Notes under the pieces: generated by a model
Told to the model about the DNA's origin: nothing
The model's input: only the letters and a program-made list of their open reading frames with translations
Databases searched by the model: none
Shown here: piece by piece, positions 35,790-44,991 of the stretch
Position numbering within the stretch: position 1 is the stretch's first letter
Layout: every line of letters begins with the position of its first letter
Translations under genes and position numbers: made by a program
NCBI GenBank assembly: GCA_964523735.1
Contig: CAZFYZ010000002.1
Location: forward strand, 1 to 64,000
DNA from: CAZFYZ01 sp964523735
GTDB taxonomy: Bacteria > Armatimonadota > UBA5829
DNA length: 64,000 bases
Direction of reading: 5' to 3'

Positions 35790-36926
35790 ATGTCTCTGAT
35801 GCGCATATTTCACATCGTGAAGAAGGAGCTCATTCAGGTCCGGCGCGACCCCAAGATGCTGCGACTGATCATCGTCGCGCCCATCATCCAGTTGATGATC
35901 TTCGGATACGCGATCACGTCCGACATCCGGCATATCTCCACAGCCGTACTGGATATGGACAACACGTCTCGTAGCCGCGAGCTGGTAAGCAAGTTCGAAG
36001 CCAGTCCCACTTACTTCGACATACGGTATCGACTGTCGTCGCCGGAAGAGATTGCCGGGTTGCTCGACTCGGGCAAGGTGCAGTTGGCGTTGTGGATACC
36101 CAAAGGGTTTGCGCGCGATATTGGATCAGGCCACTCAGGGCAAGTGCAAGCCGTCATAGATGGAACCGACTCGGCTACTGCATCTGCCGTAGGCGGTTAC
36201 CTGAACGCTATCACCAGTAGGTATTCCCAGCGTCTTGCCTTCAGGGCGATCCAGTACCGTGGGCAGAGCGAAGCCGCCCTGCCGCAGGTCAGCGCGGATG
36301 TGCGGGCCTGGTACAACCCTGACCTCAAGAGCGTCTACTTTCTGGTGCCCGGTGTGCTTTGCATGATACTTCTGATCACCACAATGATGCTGACGTCACT
36401 CGCCGTGGTCCGTGAGCGGGAGATCGGCACCCTCGAGCAGATCATTGTAACGCCGATCCGGCCAGTAGAGCTCGTGATTGGGAAGATAGTGCCGTTTGCT
36501 CTTATTGGCTATGTGAATGTGATTATGATAGTCGTGGCTGCGACGCTCTGGTTCCATGTGCCGATAAGGGGAAGCCTACTCCTGTTGTTCGCGCTGACCA
36601 CGGTTTTCCTTACCGCGAGCTTGGGCACGGGAGTATTTGTCTCGACTGTCAGCAAAACTCAGCAGCAGGCGATGATGGTAAGCTTCTTTATAATGCAGCC
36701 ATCGATTCTGCTTTCGGGGTTCATGTTTCCGATAGACAATATGCCCCGGCTGATCCAGTACCTGACCTACATCATACCGCTGAGATACTACTTGGAGATC
36801 ATTCGAGGGATCTTCTTGAGGGGAGTGGGAGTTTCCGTGCTGTGGCCGCAGGCTCTGGCGTTGTTAATACTCGGCGGCGTGCTCATCACGGCAAGTACCC
36901 TCAGGTTCACGAAGAAGGTAGTGTGA
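35790..36926 (+). CDS. ABC-2 type permease (YbhS/YbhR-like, second copy)
   Basis: 378 residues with the same architecture as its neighbour: HIVKKELIQVRRDPKMLR start, first helix, extracytoplasmic domain, then LAVVREREIGTLEQIIVTPIRPVELVIGK and five hydrophobic helices. Last gene of the TetR-controlled operon, facing the convergent repeat-protein gene with a gap of only 19 bp, so little room for a terminator. Export of a hydrophobic toxic compound is the likely role; the substrate is unknown. Confidence 0.9.
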   Translation: MSLMRIFHIVKKELIQVRRDPKMLRLIIVAPIIQLMIFGYAITSDIRHISTAVLDMDNTSRSRELVSKFEASPTYFDIRYRLSSPEEIAGLLDSGKVQLALWIPKGFARDIGSGHSGQVQAVIDGTDSATASAVGGYLNAITSRYSQRLAFRAIQYRGQSEAALPQVSADVRAWYNPDLKSVYFLVPGVLCMILLITTMMLTSLAVVREREIGTLEQIIVTPIRPVELVIGKIVPFALIGYVNVIMIVVAATLWFHVPIRGSLLLLFALTTVFLTASLGTGVFVSTVSKTQQQAMMVSFFIMQPSILLSGFMFPIDNMPRLIQYLTYIIPLRYYLEIIRGIFLRGVGVSVLWPQALALLILGGVLITASTLRFTKKVV

Positions 36927-36945
36927 GTCCGGTCGCAATGCTGAT

Positions 36946-38952
36946 TCAGGGAATGATTCTTTGGACGTCGGTGGTGTATCTTGTAAGCATTGCCGCAACT
37001 GCTCCGGAAATGGAGTCCGCACCCGAGCACACTCCGGTGACAATGACAGTGTCACCGACCTGAGCATCCGTGGTGCAGTAAACACGGACTTCCTTTGCCC
37101 CATCGGTGATGACGAGGTAAGGTTGCTCTAGAGTTGGCAGTGCTACTACTCGCCCCCAAGTTCGCACGAGCAGGCCTACGTTTGTCAGCCCCGACAGTTG
37201 ACCGATGGATGTGCTGCCGAGCCTGGATGGTGTGACGCCGATTCCGCCAGGCACGTAGCCAGTCCCAACGGACCTGACCTCCGACGCCCTAATGAACGGC
37301 TCCAGCCCGAGTTCTGTCGTGCCTGAAACGACAACTAAGCTGCCTATTGCAGGTTCATACGGACACTCCACCCTGATTCCTGAGCATCTATTCGTCTCTT
37401 CGATGTAGAAGCAGTTGTCAAACGAGCCCGTGACTACACGAGCAGGTACCGACACTAGGGCTCCTGTCTGCAGCAACTTCGCCTCGGCTATATTGGTTAC
37501 GGGCGTCCACGGGCTAAGTTTCTGAGCGAAGATATCCCAGCCGCCCGCGTTACGGTCGTCTTCCCACACAGCGTAGAGGCAGCCTGCCCCGTCACCGGCG
37601 ACCTGCTGCATCCTCTGGTTGTTGCCGGTGATCGCTGCAACAGGGATACCGGCGGTCGCCCACATGGGCGTGGCTGCAGAGTCTATCATCTGTCCGTAGA
37701 GGTCATACACTCCCAGCAATGTCTCATTTCTTGTGTCCATCCACGTTAGGATTGTGTGGCCGGATGCCGATGGGATCATTCGGATTCGGGTCTGAGACCC
37801 CGCTGCCGTGCAGATCGGCGCTCCTTGGCTGATCCACAAGGCGGCTCCCGAAGCGTCTAGTCTTTGCGCGTAGAGGTCGGTATACAGAGTGCTGCTGCGT
37901 TTGTCGGTCCAGGCGATTGTAGATCCGCCACTTCCATCCGAGCATATCCGCGGTGTTCGCTGATCGTTCGCGCTGCTGCAGAGAAGGCGGCCGTTTGCTC
38001 CCCACTGCTGCGAGCCCACTGCGTCAAGACGCTGAGCATAGATGTCGTAACCACCTGAGCGCTTGTCTTCCCAGACGATTGCCGTCTCTCCTTCGGTCAG
38101 CGCCCTGATATCCGGATAACCCTGATCACCTACAGCATTGCACACGATCACGCCGTTGGCGGTCCATGCGGGTGTCCCGGTCGATGTTACACGCTGAACA
38201 TACAGGTCGTTTCCCGATGTTGCTGCGGTTCTAGCGTCCTGCCAGGCAATCACAGCGCCACCCGAGCCGTCCTCTGCTATCACGGGGTTGCGAGTGGACC
38301 ATTTCTGCGCTTCGAAGCCCAGTATCTTCACGCCATTTGTCGTCCATTTCGCGACACCGCTGCCGTCCAATCGCTGCGTATATATCTCGGTGTTGCCGTT
38401 GATCGGGTCGTTCCTGGTGTCTCTCCAGGCGACCACGACTCCCCCGCTGCCGTCTTCGCTGACGACGTGCGAGAACGCCAGGGGCGGGTCAGTGAGCCCA
38501 CTCTCATGAGAGCAGACAGGCACACCGTCAACCTGCCAAGCCACGGTCCCGCTGGAAGTAATTCGCTGCGCGTAGATGTCCAGACCGTCATCGCCCAATC
38601 TTCCGTCCTGCCAGACGACTATCGCGCCGCCCGCGCCGTCGTCAATGGCGGCCGGGAACTGCTGATCATAGGTCGCCCCACAGACTTTCACCCCGCCTTC
38701 TGGCCAGACTGGGAGTCCGTCAGCGTTGAGCTTCTGCGCGTATATGTCGTAGTCAAGATCACGGGTGTCCGCCCAGACCACGATTGTCTCTCCCGACCCC
38801 ACGCTCAAGACATATGGAGACTCCTGGGAACCGCTCACGACGCACACCGGTGCGCCATTGCTCTGCCACGCGACCTCCGCCGAGGCACCCGGTGCTACAG
38901 CCATGAGGAGCATGACTACGCCAAAAGAGAGTCTGTCAAGAATGCGCTTCAT
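36946..38952 (-). CDS. Secreted protein with eight WxDxR repeats and OB-like C-terminal domain
   Basis: 668 residues from ATG 38952, where a signal peptide begins (LSFGVVMLLMAVAPGASA); the open frame extends to 39003 without signal character. Eight repeats of about 50-60 residues carry the pattern (V/I)xWxDxR...DIYAQ(R/K)(L/I)...G...W, for example VVWADTRDLDYDIYAQKL and AIVWEDKRSGGYDIYAQRL. They probably form a beta-propeller. The C-terminal 170 residues (AEAKLLQTGALVSVPARVVTG, FYIEETNRCSGIRV, LLVRTWGRVV) share a domain with the protein at 26050. No enzyme motif is visible. It is likely an extracellular or surface protein. Confidence 0.75.
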   Translation of the reverse strand: MKRILDRLSFGVVMLLMAVAPGASAEVAWQSNGAPVCVVSGSQESPYVLSVGSGETIVVWADTRDLDYDIYAQKLNADGLPVWPEGGVKVCGATYDQQFPAAIDDGAGGAIVVWQDGRLGDDGLDIYAQRITSSGTVAWQVDGVPVCSHESGLTDPPLAFSHVVSEDGSGGVVVAWRDTRNDPINGNTEIYTQRLDGSGVAKWTTNGVKILGFEAQKWSTRNPVIAEDGSGGAVIAWQDARTAATSGNDLYVQRVTSTGTPAWTANGVIVCNAVGDQGYPDIRALTEGETAIVWEDKRSGGYDIYAQRLDAVGSQQWGANGRLLCSSANDQRTPRICSDGSGGSTIAWTDKRSSTLYTDLYAQRLDASGAALWISQGAPICTAAGSQTRIRMIPSASGHTILTWMDTRNETLLGVYDLYGQMIDSAATPMWATAGIPVAAITGNNQRMQQVAGDGAGCLYAVWEDDRNAGGWDIFAQKLSPWTPVTNIAEAKLLQTGALVSVPARVVTGSFDNCFYIEETNRCSGIRVECPYEPAIGSLVVVSGTTELGLEPFIRASEVRSVGTGYVPGGIGVTPSRLGSTSIGQLSGLTNVGLLVRTWGRVVALPTLEQPYLVITDGAKEVRVYCTTDAQVGDTVIVTGVCSGADSISGAVAAMLTRYTTDVQRIIP

Positions 38953-38980
38953 GAAACCACCATCTAACTTGCCTTTGCGG

Positions 38981-39913
38981 CTACTGGGCCACCAGACCAT
39001 CAACCCAAGCAGCCACCTGCTTGAGAGTCGCTTCGAGCGATGCGTCCGCGCCGAATGCGAATACCCTGTCTACGTTGTGCGTGACGCCACCGCCCGAGAC
39101 CACGCCGCTCAGGCTCAGATGCCCGCCGGCGGAACCGAGCGTGCGCCTGCCGCTCAACTCCGCCTTCACTTCACCCGAGCCACCGGAAACGAACACAATT
39201 CCCGACCCGCTCGACTCCCAGCAGGCATACCTGTGGCTCGAGACTGTAACCGTGTAGACTGGAACCGCGGCGCTGTGTCCATCCGCATAGCAGGCGTTAG
39301 CTACCGTCGTTGCCTCGACGTCCAGACCGCTTCGCGTGCGGAAGCCGTGCCAGTCACTTCCGTAGTCTCGGATCAGCAGATGTCTTGACGCAGGTGAGAC
39401 CGATGCCGTCCTCGCTCCGTTGACCTTGATCCCGTATCTACCCGGTCTGGCTGCGCTCCAGGGCAGGTAACTGCAGCCCGAGCGAGCAAATACTGACCCT
39501 TCTGATTGTTCGAACCCAAACTCCGGCGAACTAAGATCGTTGCCACACTTGAAGACGCCTGAGCTTCTTGCATATCTGGAGAGAGCGGCACGCAGTTGGG
39601 TTGCCGATGAGCCTTCCGGCCACTGGTCGCTCGGCGCGCTGCCCGCGAAAGGTGTTCCGCTGAGTGTTGGCAAGCAATCGCGCCAATCCTGGCCATAGGC
39701 AACGAGAGCGCCTCCCAACTGCCGCATATTTGAAAGGCACGCCACACTTCGGGCACGATTGCGCGACTGGATGCTGACAGGCACGATCACACTTACCAAG
39801 ATCGTCACGACGGCTATGACGACGAGCAGCTCAACCAGGGTGAAACCGGCAGATTGCCGTGGTCCCGCTTCCGAGCGCCCGCTATTTGATTGTCCGTATC
39901 GGCTCGTGTGCAT
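38981..39913 (-). CDS. Prepilin-type N-terminal cleavage/methylation domain protein
   Basis: 310 residues. The type IV prepilin signal is plain: a leader ending in Gly23, then FTLVELLVVIAVVTILVSVIVPV with Glu at mature position 5. The body resembles DUF1559-type pseudopilins of this lineage. The C-terminal CYADGHSAAV retains the ADGH element, but the His of H-X9-DG is Ala. The gene ends 28 nt before the repeat protein start on the same strand, so the two may be co-transcribed. Its role as a pilus, secretion or surface pseudopilin is unknown; pilT at 5723 could act on such fibres. Confidence 0.8.
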   Translation of the reverse strand: MHTSRYGQSNSGRSEAGPRQSAGFTLVELLVVIAVVTILVSVIVPVSIQSRNRARSVACLSNMRQLGGALVAYGQDWRDCLPTLSGTPFAGSAPSDQWPEGSSATQLRAALSRYARSSGVFKCGNDLSSPEFGFEQSEGSVFARSGCSYLPWSAARPGRYGIKVNGARTASVSPASRHLLIRDYGSDWHGFRTRSGLDVEATTVANACYADGHSAAVPVYTVTVSSHRYACWESSGSGIVFVSGGSGEVKAELSGRRTLGSAGGHLSLSGVVSGGGVTHNVDRVFAFGADASLEATLKQVAAWVDGLVAQ

Positions 39914-39927
39914 TGTCGTCTCAGTCG

Positions 39928-40698
39928 TCAGAAATCAAGGACCTCGCGCAGTTTCTGCGTCCTGGAGCGCGAGAGAGGAATGAACATCTCCTTCTCTCCG
40001 CAGCTGATGAGCAATTCGTAGGTCCTGGCGCCTTCGTAGACTACTTCCTTGACCTTGTCCAGGTTCACAAGGCACCCTTCGTTAGCCCGGAAGAACCGGA
40101 ACCCCCGCAGCTTGTGCTCAAGCTCTGACAGCGTATAGTGCGTTGGGTAAGCCTTCGATACTGTGTGCAGCACGACCTTGCGGCCCTGGGTGCTGATGTA
40201 GCAGATGTCCTGGACGGGTATCAGTTTGGCGCCTTCCCTGTCTCTGATCGCCAGCCTCCCAAGGACAACGGGCTGCACTGATTCGCCCTGGACAACTTCC
40301 CTAAGACGGGACCGGACTCGCTCGAGTGTCTTCTCCAAGCGTTCCTGGCTGAATGGCTTGGTGACGTAATCGATGGCCGCCACCTCGAATGCCGGCAGAG
40401 CATACTCCTCATAGCCGGTTACGAATACGACCAAAGGCGGCCTCTTGAGCTCCGACAGAACCTTGGCGATCTCGATACCGTCTTCGCCCGGGAGGTGGAT
40501 GTCCAGGAACAGCACGTCCGGATCAGAGGTCCGCACCTTCTCCAGACACTCCGCAGCCTCTTGTGCCTCCGCCACGACCTCGACGCCGCCAACTCGGGAG
40601 AGAATCAGCTTCAGATACTCTCTCGCCATCGGCTCATCGTCGACTACGATAGCTCGTATGGTCGCTATTGACTCTTGATCGCAGGTATCCGTATGCAT
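39928..40698 (-). CDS. LytTR-family response regulator
   Basis: 256 residues. The receiver domain has the acidic pair in IVVDDEP (about 18-23), the phospho-acceptor Asp in VLFLDIHLPGEDG (about 66), the Thr in FVTGYEEYA and the Lys in DYVTKPFS. The C-terminal LytTR DNA-binding domain is marked by ICYISTQGRKVVLHT, YTLSELEHKL and FFRANEGCLVNLDKV. It overlaps the end of the LytS-type kinase gene by 34 bp, so the two form a pair. LytTR regulators commonly control surface, autolysis or secreted functions. The target is unknown; the prepilin-like gene next to it is a candidate. Confidence 0.9.
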   Translation of the reverse strand: MHTDTCDQESIATIRAIVVDDEPMAREYLKLILSRVGGVEVVAEAQEAAECLEKVRTSDPDVLFLDIHLPGEDGIEIAKVLSELKRPPLVVFVTGYEEYALPAFEVAAIDYVTKPFSQERLEKTLERVRSRLREVVQGESVQPVVLGRLAIRDREGAKLIPVQDICYISTQGRKVVLHTVSKAYPTHYTLSELEHKLRGFRFFRANEGCLVNLDKVKEVVYEGARTYELLISCGEKEMFIPLSRSRTQKLREVLDF

Positions 40699-42323
40699 AC
40701 AAGTGTCCCTCGGTCCTTGTTGCTTCGAACGATGAGCCGGCAGTCGTGGGGGTAGATCCTCTCGAGACGTCCGACCAGCATCGAAAGGGCATGCGAGCCG
40801 TTTCTACGCCAGTTCCCGGGCGGTGCATCAAAACCAAGTCCGTTATCGGTCACACAGCAGTAGAGGTGGCCATTCTTGATGCGCGTCGTTATGTTGACAA
40901 TGCCCTCGCCCGCCTTCCTTGACACGCCATGGACTATTGAGTTCTCCACTAAAGGCTGCAGTGAGAACGACGGAAGACTATAGGCCTTTGCCTCTGGCTC
41001 GGTCTCCTCGACAACCCGCAGCCGGTCACCAAACCTCGCCTTCTCGATGTCCAGATAGCTCCTCACAATAGCGAGCTCCTCTTTGACGGTCGAGATGGGC
41101 TCTCTATCGGATCGGAACGAGCTCCTGAAGAACTCGCCCAGCTTGACAGTCAATTCGGAAGCCTGCTTTGGATTTACCTCGCACATCCCCGCCAGCGTGT
41201 TAAGCGCGTTGAACAGGAAGTGCGGGTGCACCTGGGCCTGTAAGGCTTTCAGTTCGGCCTTTGACATTGCCTGGGCGTGTTTCGCGATTTCAGCAGTCTG
41301 AAGCTGATTATTGACAAGGAACTGCGCCACCTCAGCGCCAAGGTCCACCACCTCCGGCCGGAACTTCAGGTAGCGCGTCTCGAACATGACCACACTCCCG
41401 ACGATCTTGTCCCTGTATCGCAGAGGGGCAGCTACGGCTGATCCGAACGGGCAACCTGGATGGTCACACCATGTCGCGCGTTTCTCGGTCACATGACGCT
41501 CGCCATCGGCCATCGCCAGCATTGCGACGTCCGGCACAATGGCACTCTTGAGGTGGTACTCCGCCGCCTCTCCCACATGGGCAAGCAGCTTGCCCTCCAC
41601 CGCCACTGCGACCGCCGGCACACCGGTCAGGCGTAGGACCATCTGTGCTACATGCTCCGCCGCAGCCTCGTCGAGATCTGTCCTCAGGTTCGGCCGCGTC
41701 CTGTTCTCCAGGCCAATGGCTTTCGCCAGCTCACTACGTTCTATGCGCTGTCGCTGAGCGCGCATGTCGCCGATTATGACAAGGAACAACGAGACCCCTG
41801 CGCCGCTCAGGAGCATTGGGAGCACATACTGGACCGCAACACTATCCCACGATCCTACCAGGTAGTCCCTCTGCAGTCTGATGGCGAGCCACAAGCCGTG
41901 CCCCAACACTCCAACCAGGAACCCCGCCAGCACCTTGGGAGCAAATGCAGGACGATACCTGCATACAAGCCCACCCAAGGCGCCTGCTACGATCGCCGGC
42001 CCACAGTCGAGCGCGGTCCACGGCGAGTGCAACATGCTCATCAGGCCTGTCGTAAGGCCGACGCCGGTTCCCAGCAGGACTCCACCAAGCAACCCCGCTG
42101 CGGTTGCGGAGACTATGCGCGCGTCCATCAGGGGGTTGTGTGGAGCAAGCACTACCTCTGCCAAAGACAGACAACTGAAGAGCAGGTAGCTGAACACTCT
42201 ATCCCGCGGCCTGGTGTTCTGCAGCAGCAGCCTGGCGAACGCATCGGTTCTGCTGGCAAAGTAAGTGATCGTCACCAGCATGCATATCTTCTGCAAAGAG
42301 ATTACTAGATCGTCGTATGCCAT
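40665..42323 (-). CDS. LytS-type sensor histidine kinase
   Basis: 552 residues. The N-terminal 5TM receptor module (5TMR_LYT) covers about 1-190, with ARIVSATAAGLLGGVLLGTG and GPAIVAGALGGLVCRY. A GAF-like domain follows at about 215-355, containing CDHPGCPFGSAVAAPLRY. The HisKA-like His is in QAQVHPHFLFNALNTL (about residue 375), followed by the ATPase N-box LQPLVENSIVHG and DNGLGFD. This is the standard LytS/BtsS arrangement at normal length. It is co-transcribed with the LytTR regulator. BtsS-like kinases sense pyruvate or peptides; the ligand here is not predictable. Confidence 0.9.
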   Translation of the reverse strand: MAYDDLVISLQKICMLVTITYFASRTDAFARLLLQNTRPRDRVFSYLLFSCLSLAEVVLAPHNPLMDARIVSATAAGLLGGVLLGTGVGLTTGLMSMLHSPWTALDCGPAIVAGALGGLVCRYRPAFAPKVLAGFLVGVLGHGLWLAIRLQRDYLVGSWDSVAVQYVLPMLLSGAGVSLFLVIIGDMRAQRQRIERSELAKAIGLENRTRPNLRTDLDEAAAEHVAQMVLRLTGVPAVAVAVEGKLLAHVGEAAEYHLKSAIVPDVAMLAMADGERHVTEKRATWCDHPGCPFGSAVAAPLRYRDKIVGSVVMFETRYLKFRPEVVDLGAEVAQFLVNNQLQTAEIAKHAQAMSKAELKALQAQVHPHFLFNALNTLAGMCEVNPKQASELTVKLGEFFRSSFRSDREPISTVKEELAIVRSYLDIEKARFGDRLRVVEETEPEAKAYSLPSFSLQPLVENSIVHGVSRKAGEGIVNITTRIKNGHLYCCVTDNGLGFDAPPGNWRRNGSHALSMLVGRLERIYPHDCRLIVRSNKDRGTLVCIRIPAIKSQ

Positions 42324-42455
42324 CCGACTGTGAGGGCTCGCTGCCCTTGATCACCTGCCCCTTTGATGGGACCCAGGAGGAGTCACGATGCGGGGCCACG
42401 TGCATTGCCGCCAAACGGGCCCCGCAGATCGCTTCTTCTCCTACGGTGTTGTGGA

Positions 42456-42830
42456 TCAGCCGACGATCTGGCTCTCGATCCACGAAATAACGGTCTTCCA
42501 GACTGTCTTCTGGGGACCAGGCGAGAACGTGAACTCCCGAGCTACGTCAGTCGTGCCATCGGGGGTTGTGATTGTCCCCGCGATGCTGACAACTGTCGCC
42601 GGCCTTCTGCCCAGTTCTCTCACATAAGTGCCCGCCAAATCGACGGTCGCATAGTCGTCGACCTTGCTGATCTCGATGGTTCCGCTCAGGTTAGGATTGT
42701 CCGGATCATCAGGGGTCACCGTGATGGTGTAGCCCATGCAAGTCCAGGTTCCGGTCTGCAGAGCGAGTGCCTGCCCGGCGCTAAGCGCGAGCACAGCAGC
42801 TACGAAAGCGATGATAATTGTCCGCTTCAT
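42456..42830 (-). CDS. Small secreted protein, paralogue of the divergent gene at 43299
   Basis: 124 residues. A signal peptide (IIIAFVAAVLALSAGQALA) precedes a mature domain of about 100 residues that begins LQTGTWTCMGYTITVTPDDP. It has no family I recognise. It aligns along its whole length with the 124-residue product at 43299: TGTW/KGTF, GYTITV, the DP-rich turn, TIEI/SFTI, ATVDLAGTYV/AIVNLAGEYL, VVSIAGTI/VLSVSVAGTI, TPD, then V..VWKTVISWIESQI/VWRTVVAWIDSLI at the end. It has two Cys fewer than would be needed for two disulfides (only one Cys in the mature part). GAAGGAGG precedes the ATG. It is encoded just upstream of lytS in the same direction. Confidence 0.75.
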   Translation of the reverse strand: MKRTIIIAFVAAVLALSAGQALALQTGTWTCMGYTITVTPDDPDNPNLSGTIEISKVDDYATVDLAGTYVRELGRRPATVVSIAGTITTPDGTTDVAREFTFSPGPQKTVWKTVISWIESQIVG

Positions 42831-43147
42831 TTTCTACGTTGCCTCCTTCGCCCGACTACTTCGGTTCTTACTTTCCCGTGCGCACAGGTGAAGTATATCA
42901 TCGGATATCGCCAAGATGCCCGCTTCCTGCGCATTCGCGACATTCAAGCGTATGATTGGGACAAAGGGCCGCTTGGTCAACATTCTCGCCGCACGTGCCA
43001 TTGACGATTCGCCTATACTCGCATTATAGCAGAGGAATTCGCTGGCCACCTGCGCTGCACCGAAGTGGGCGGCGCGTACGTGTCCGGCACGTTCTCCATG
43101 ACACTAGCGAGATAGCCACAATAGCTGGTATGAGGAATGCCACGACC

Positions 43148-43185
43148 CCTCCATGCGGAGCGCACAGATGCGTGCCGCATGGAGG
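43148..43185. other. Long hairpin in the intergenic region between the paralogous secreted-protein genes
   Basis: CCTCCATGCGG (43148-43158) pairs perfectly with CCGCATGGAGG (43175-43185); inside, CGCA (43161-43164) pairs with TGCG (43169-43172). No T-tract follows. It is the only strong structure in the 468-bp region 42831-43298, which otherwise holds no gene I can support. Confidence 0.55.
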
Positions 43186-43298
43186 CGTGTTTGCCCCGAT
43201 TGAACGCGCAAATGTACTGATGGCGCAATGCCAAGGTCCAGCATCTGAGCGTCATTGATAAACTGCAGGCAATCGTCTAGCTAGGGGAGGTCCCGAAA

Positions 43299-43673
43299 AT
43301 GAAGAAGGCATTGTCGGTATTGATTGCTGTGCTGGTCATGGGCGCCATCGTGCTGCCTGTGTCAGCAATGCAGAAGGGCACGTTCGAGTATGGTGGTTAC
43401 ACGATTACGGTTGTCCCTTACGACCCGGCGCATCCGGGCCACGGTGGAAGCTTTACCATCACAGGCGAGTCAGAGGCTGCCATAGTCAATCTCGCTGGCG
43501 AGTATCTGACGACCACCAGGCCCCAACCGGTGCTCTCGGTCTCAGTTGCGGGAACGATTGAGACTCCGGACGCGATCCTTAATGTAGAAAAGGAGTGGGT
43601 CATGGTCCCGCGTGAGACCCACAACGTCTGGAGAACAGTTGTTGCGTGGATAGATAGCTTGATCGCGTCGTAA
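43299..43673 (+). CDS. Small secreted protein, paralogue of the divergent gene at 42456
   Basis: 124 residues, the same length as its partner. A signal peptide (LSVLIAVLVMGAIVLPVSA) is followed by MQKGTFEYGGYTITVVPYDP. The mature region lacks Cys. The first strand repeats, the NLAGEYL segment and the amphipathic C-terminal helix (VWRTVVAWIDSLIAS) match the divergent gene. GGGGAGG lies 8 nt upstream of the ATG. The pair has no recognised family; the common VWxTVxxWIxSxI tail suggests a helix that packs on a small beta fold or binds a membrane or partner. Confidence 0.75.
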   Translation: MKKALSVLIAVLVMGAIVLPVSAMQKGTFEYGGYTITVVPYDPAHPGHGGSFTITGESEAAIVNLAGEYLTTTRPQPVLSVSVAGTIETPDAILNVEKEWVMVPRETHNVWRTVVAWIDSLIAS

Positions 43674-43753
43674 CTTCTCGACAAGAACCACATGAACCGG
43701 CGTACCAAGGCAGCGGCAATCACACTGCGGCCTGGTACGCCTTTCTATCTATC

Positions 43754-44938
43754 TCACCTGGAGGCTGATGGAATCTCGGGGTCAGCAAACTTGCCTGCGG
43801 GAGGCTTGGTCCTAGCACCCCGATCAAAGTCAATAGACTTGGTAGGGCACACACTCTGGCAAGTTCCACATGAGAAGCAGTCCGGTATCACTCTGTCCCG
43901 CTTCAGGATAGCGCCCATCACGGTGGATGGACAAGCCCTGGCGCAAGCCTGGCAGGCGATGCAGGTTTCATAGTTGACCTTGATCTTGTATACACTGATC
44001 TTCTCGAACATCCATCCCACCAAGCCAAACGGACAGAGGAAATGGCACCAGGGCCTGTAGACGAATAGGCTGGCAACAAGCGTCAGACCCGCGAACACCG
44101 CTCCCACAGCGCTCAGTTTTCCCGGGCTGAAAACGCGAAACGGGTCGATGGGTGAGACTATGTCCGTTGACCAGACTACGGCGAAGACACACAAGGCAAC
44201 GAAGAAGACGATTCTGAAGGCGTTCGTCAGCACGAACGGCGGCTTCCACTGACGGCTCTGCGAGGCCGTGTCTGGGATGTTCCTGTTCATCCGGAAGACC
44301 AGATCCTGCAGAACTCCCAACTGACACCCCCAGGAGCAGATGAACTTGTTGGCCAGGACGACAGTCAGCAGGAACACGATCAGCGCAATAAGCCTCGGCG
44401 GGAAGATCACGCGCTCCTTGCCCCAGAGCACGATAGCGTCTTTCACCGTTCCCATGGGACTTGGGTCGGATCCCAAGACCACACCGAAAATCGCCACTGC
44501 CACCACAAGCAAGACCTTTCGAACAGGCGGAGTGATTCGGCCATAACGCATGAAGCGGAAGACCAAAGCCAGGAACGCAATCCACAGCGCAAACTTCAGC
44601 GGTATCTTGAACCAGTTCTTTGACGACTCCTCGGCGGCAAGAGCTCTGGCCCCTTGCATACGCTGCTTCGCTTGATCCGCGCTCAGTCCAAGATCCGCCA
44701 ATGTCTTGTCTAGATCCGCCGGCGAGGAAAGTCCAAGAGGACCTTTGAGTGCCTTCGGACTGAGGCCGTTGACAGAGGCGATCTGCCGCACGGTCATTTG
44801 TTCTGATATGGTGATGTCGTCGCCTGTGCCGGCTTCCAGTGCTTCAGGCTTCTCCATCCACAACCGGGAGGAGAGCATCGAGAGCCCAATCGTAAGCGCG
44901 ACAATAAGCAGGAACACAACAACTGCTCTAGTCTTCAT
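43754..44938 (-). CDS. NapH/CcoG-like membrane polyferredoxin
   Basis: 394 residues from ATG 44938 (AGGAG upstream; the open frame extends to 44986). A signal-anchor helix is followed by a short extracytoplasmic helical region, then about six hydrophobic helices. Membrane-proximal cysteine pairs are CSWGCQLG and CHFLCPFG. The C-terminal cytoplasmic part carries two [4Fe-4S] motifs, CIACQACARACP and CFSCGTCQSVCP. The layout resembles NapH, NosR C-terminal half and CcoG, which move electrons across the membrane; CcoG reduces Cu(II). It is the last gene of the operon beginning with trxA, so electron transfer to an exported or metal-binding partner is likely. Confidence 0.85.
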   Translation of the reverse strand: MKTRAVVVFLLIVALTIGLSMLSSRLWMEKPEALEAGTGDDITISEQMTVRQIASVNGLSPKALKGPLGLSSPADLDKTLADLGLSADQAKQRMQGARALAAEESSKNWFKIPLKFALWIAFLALVFRFMRYGRITPPVRKVLLVVAVAIFGVVLGSDPSPMGTVKDAIVLWGKERVIFPPRLIALIVFLLTVVLANKFICSWGCQLGVLQDLVFRMNRNIPDTASQSRQWKPPFVLTNAFRIVFFVALCVFAVVWSTDIVSPIDPFRVFSPGKLSAVGAVFAGLTLVASLFVYRPWCHFLCPFGLVGWMFEKISVYKIKVNYETCIACQACARACPSTVMGAILKRDRVIPDCFSCGTCQSVCPTKSIDFDRGARTKPPAGKFADPEIPSASR

Positions 44939-44991
44939 ATTGACTCCTGGTTCGGATTGATCTGATTCCTGGCTGTCATCGTACATCCAGG

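Noticed and set aside
43255..43283. Promoter (TTGATA...TAGCTA) for the 43299 gene
   Set aside because: Transcription would start inside or after the ribosome-binding site GGGGAGG, so it cannot serve the gene.
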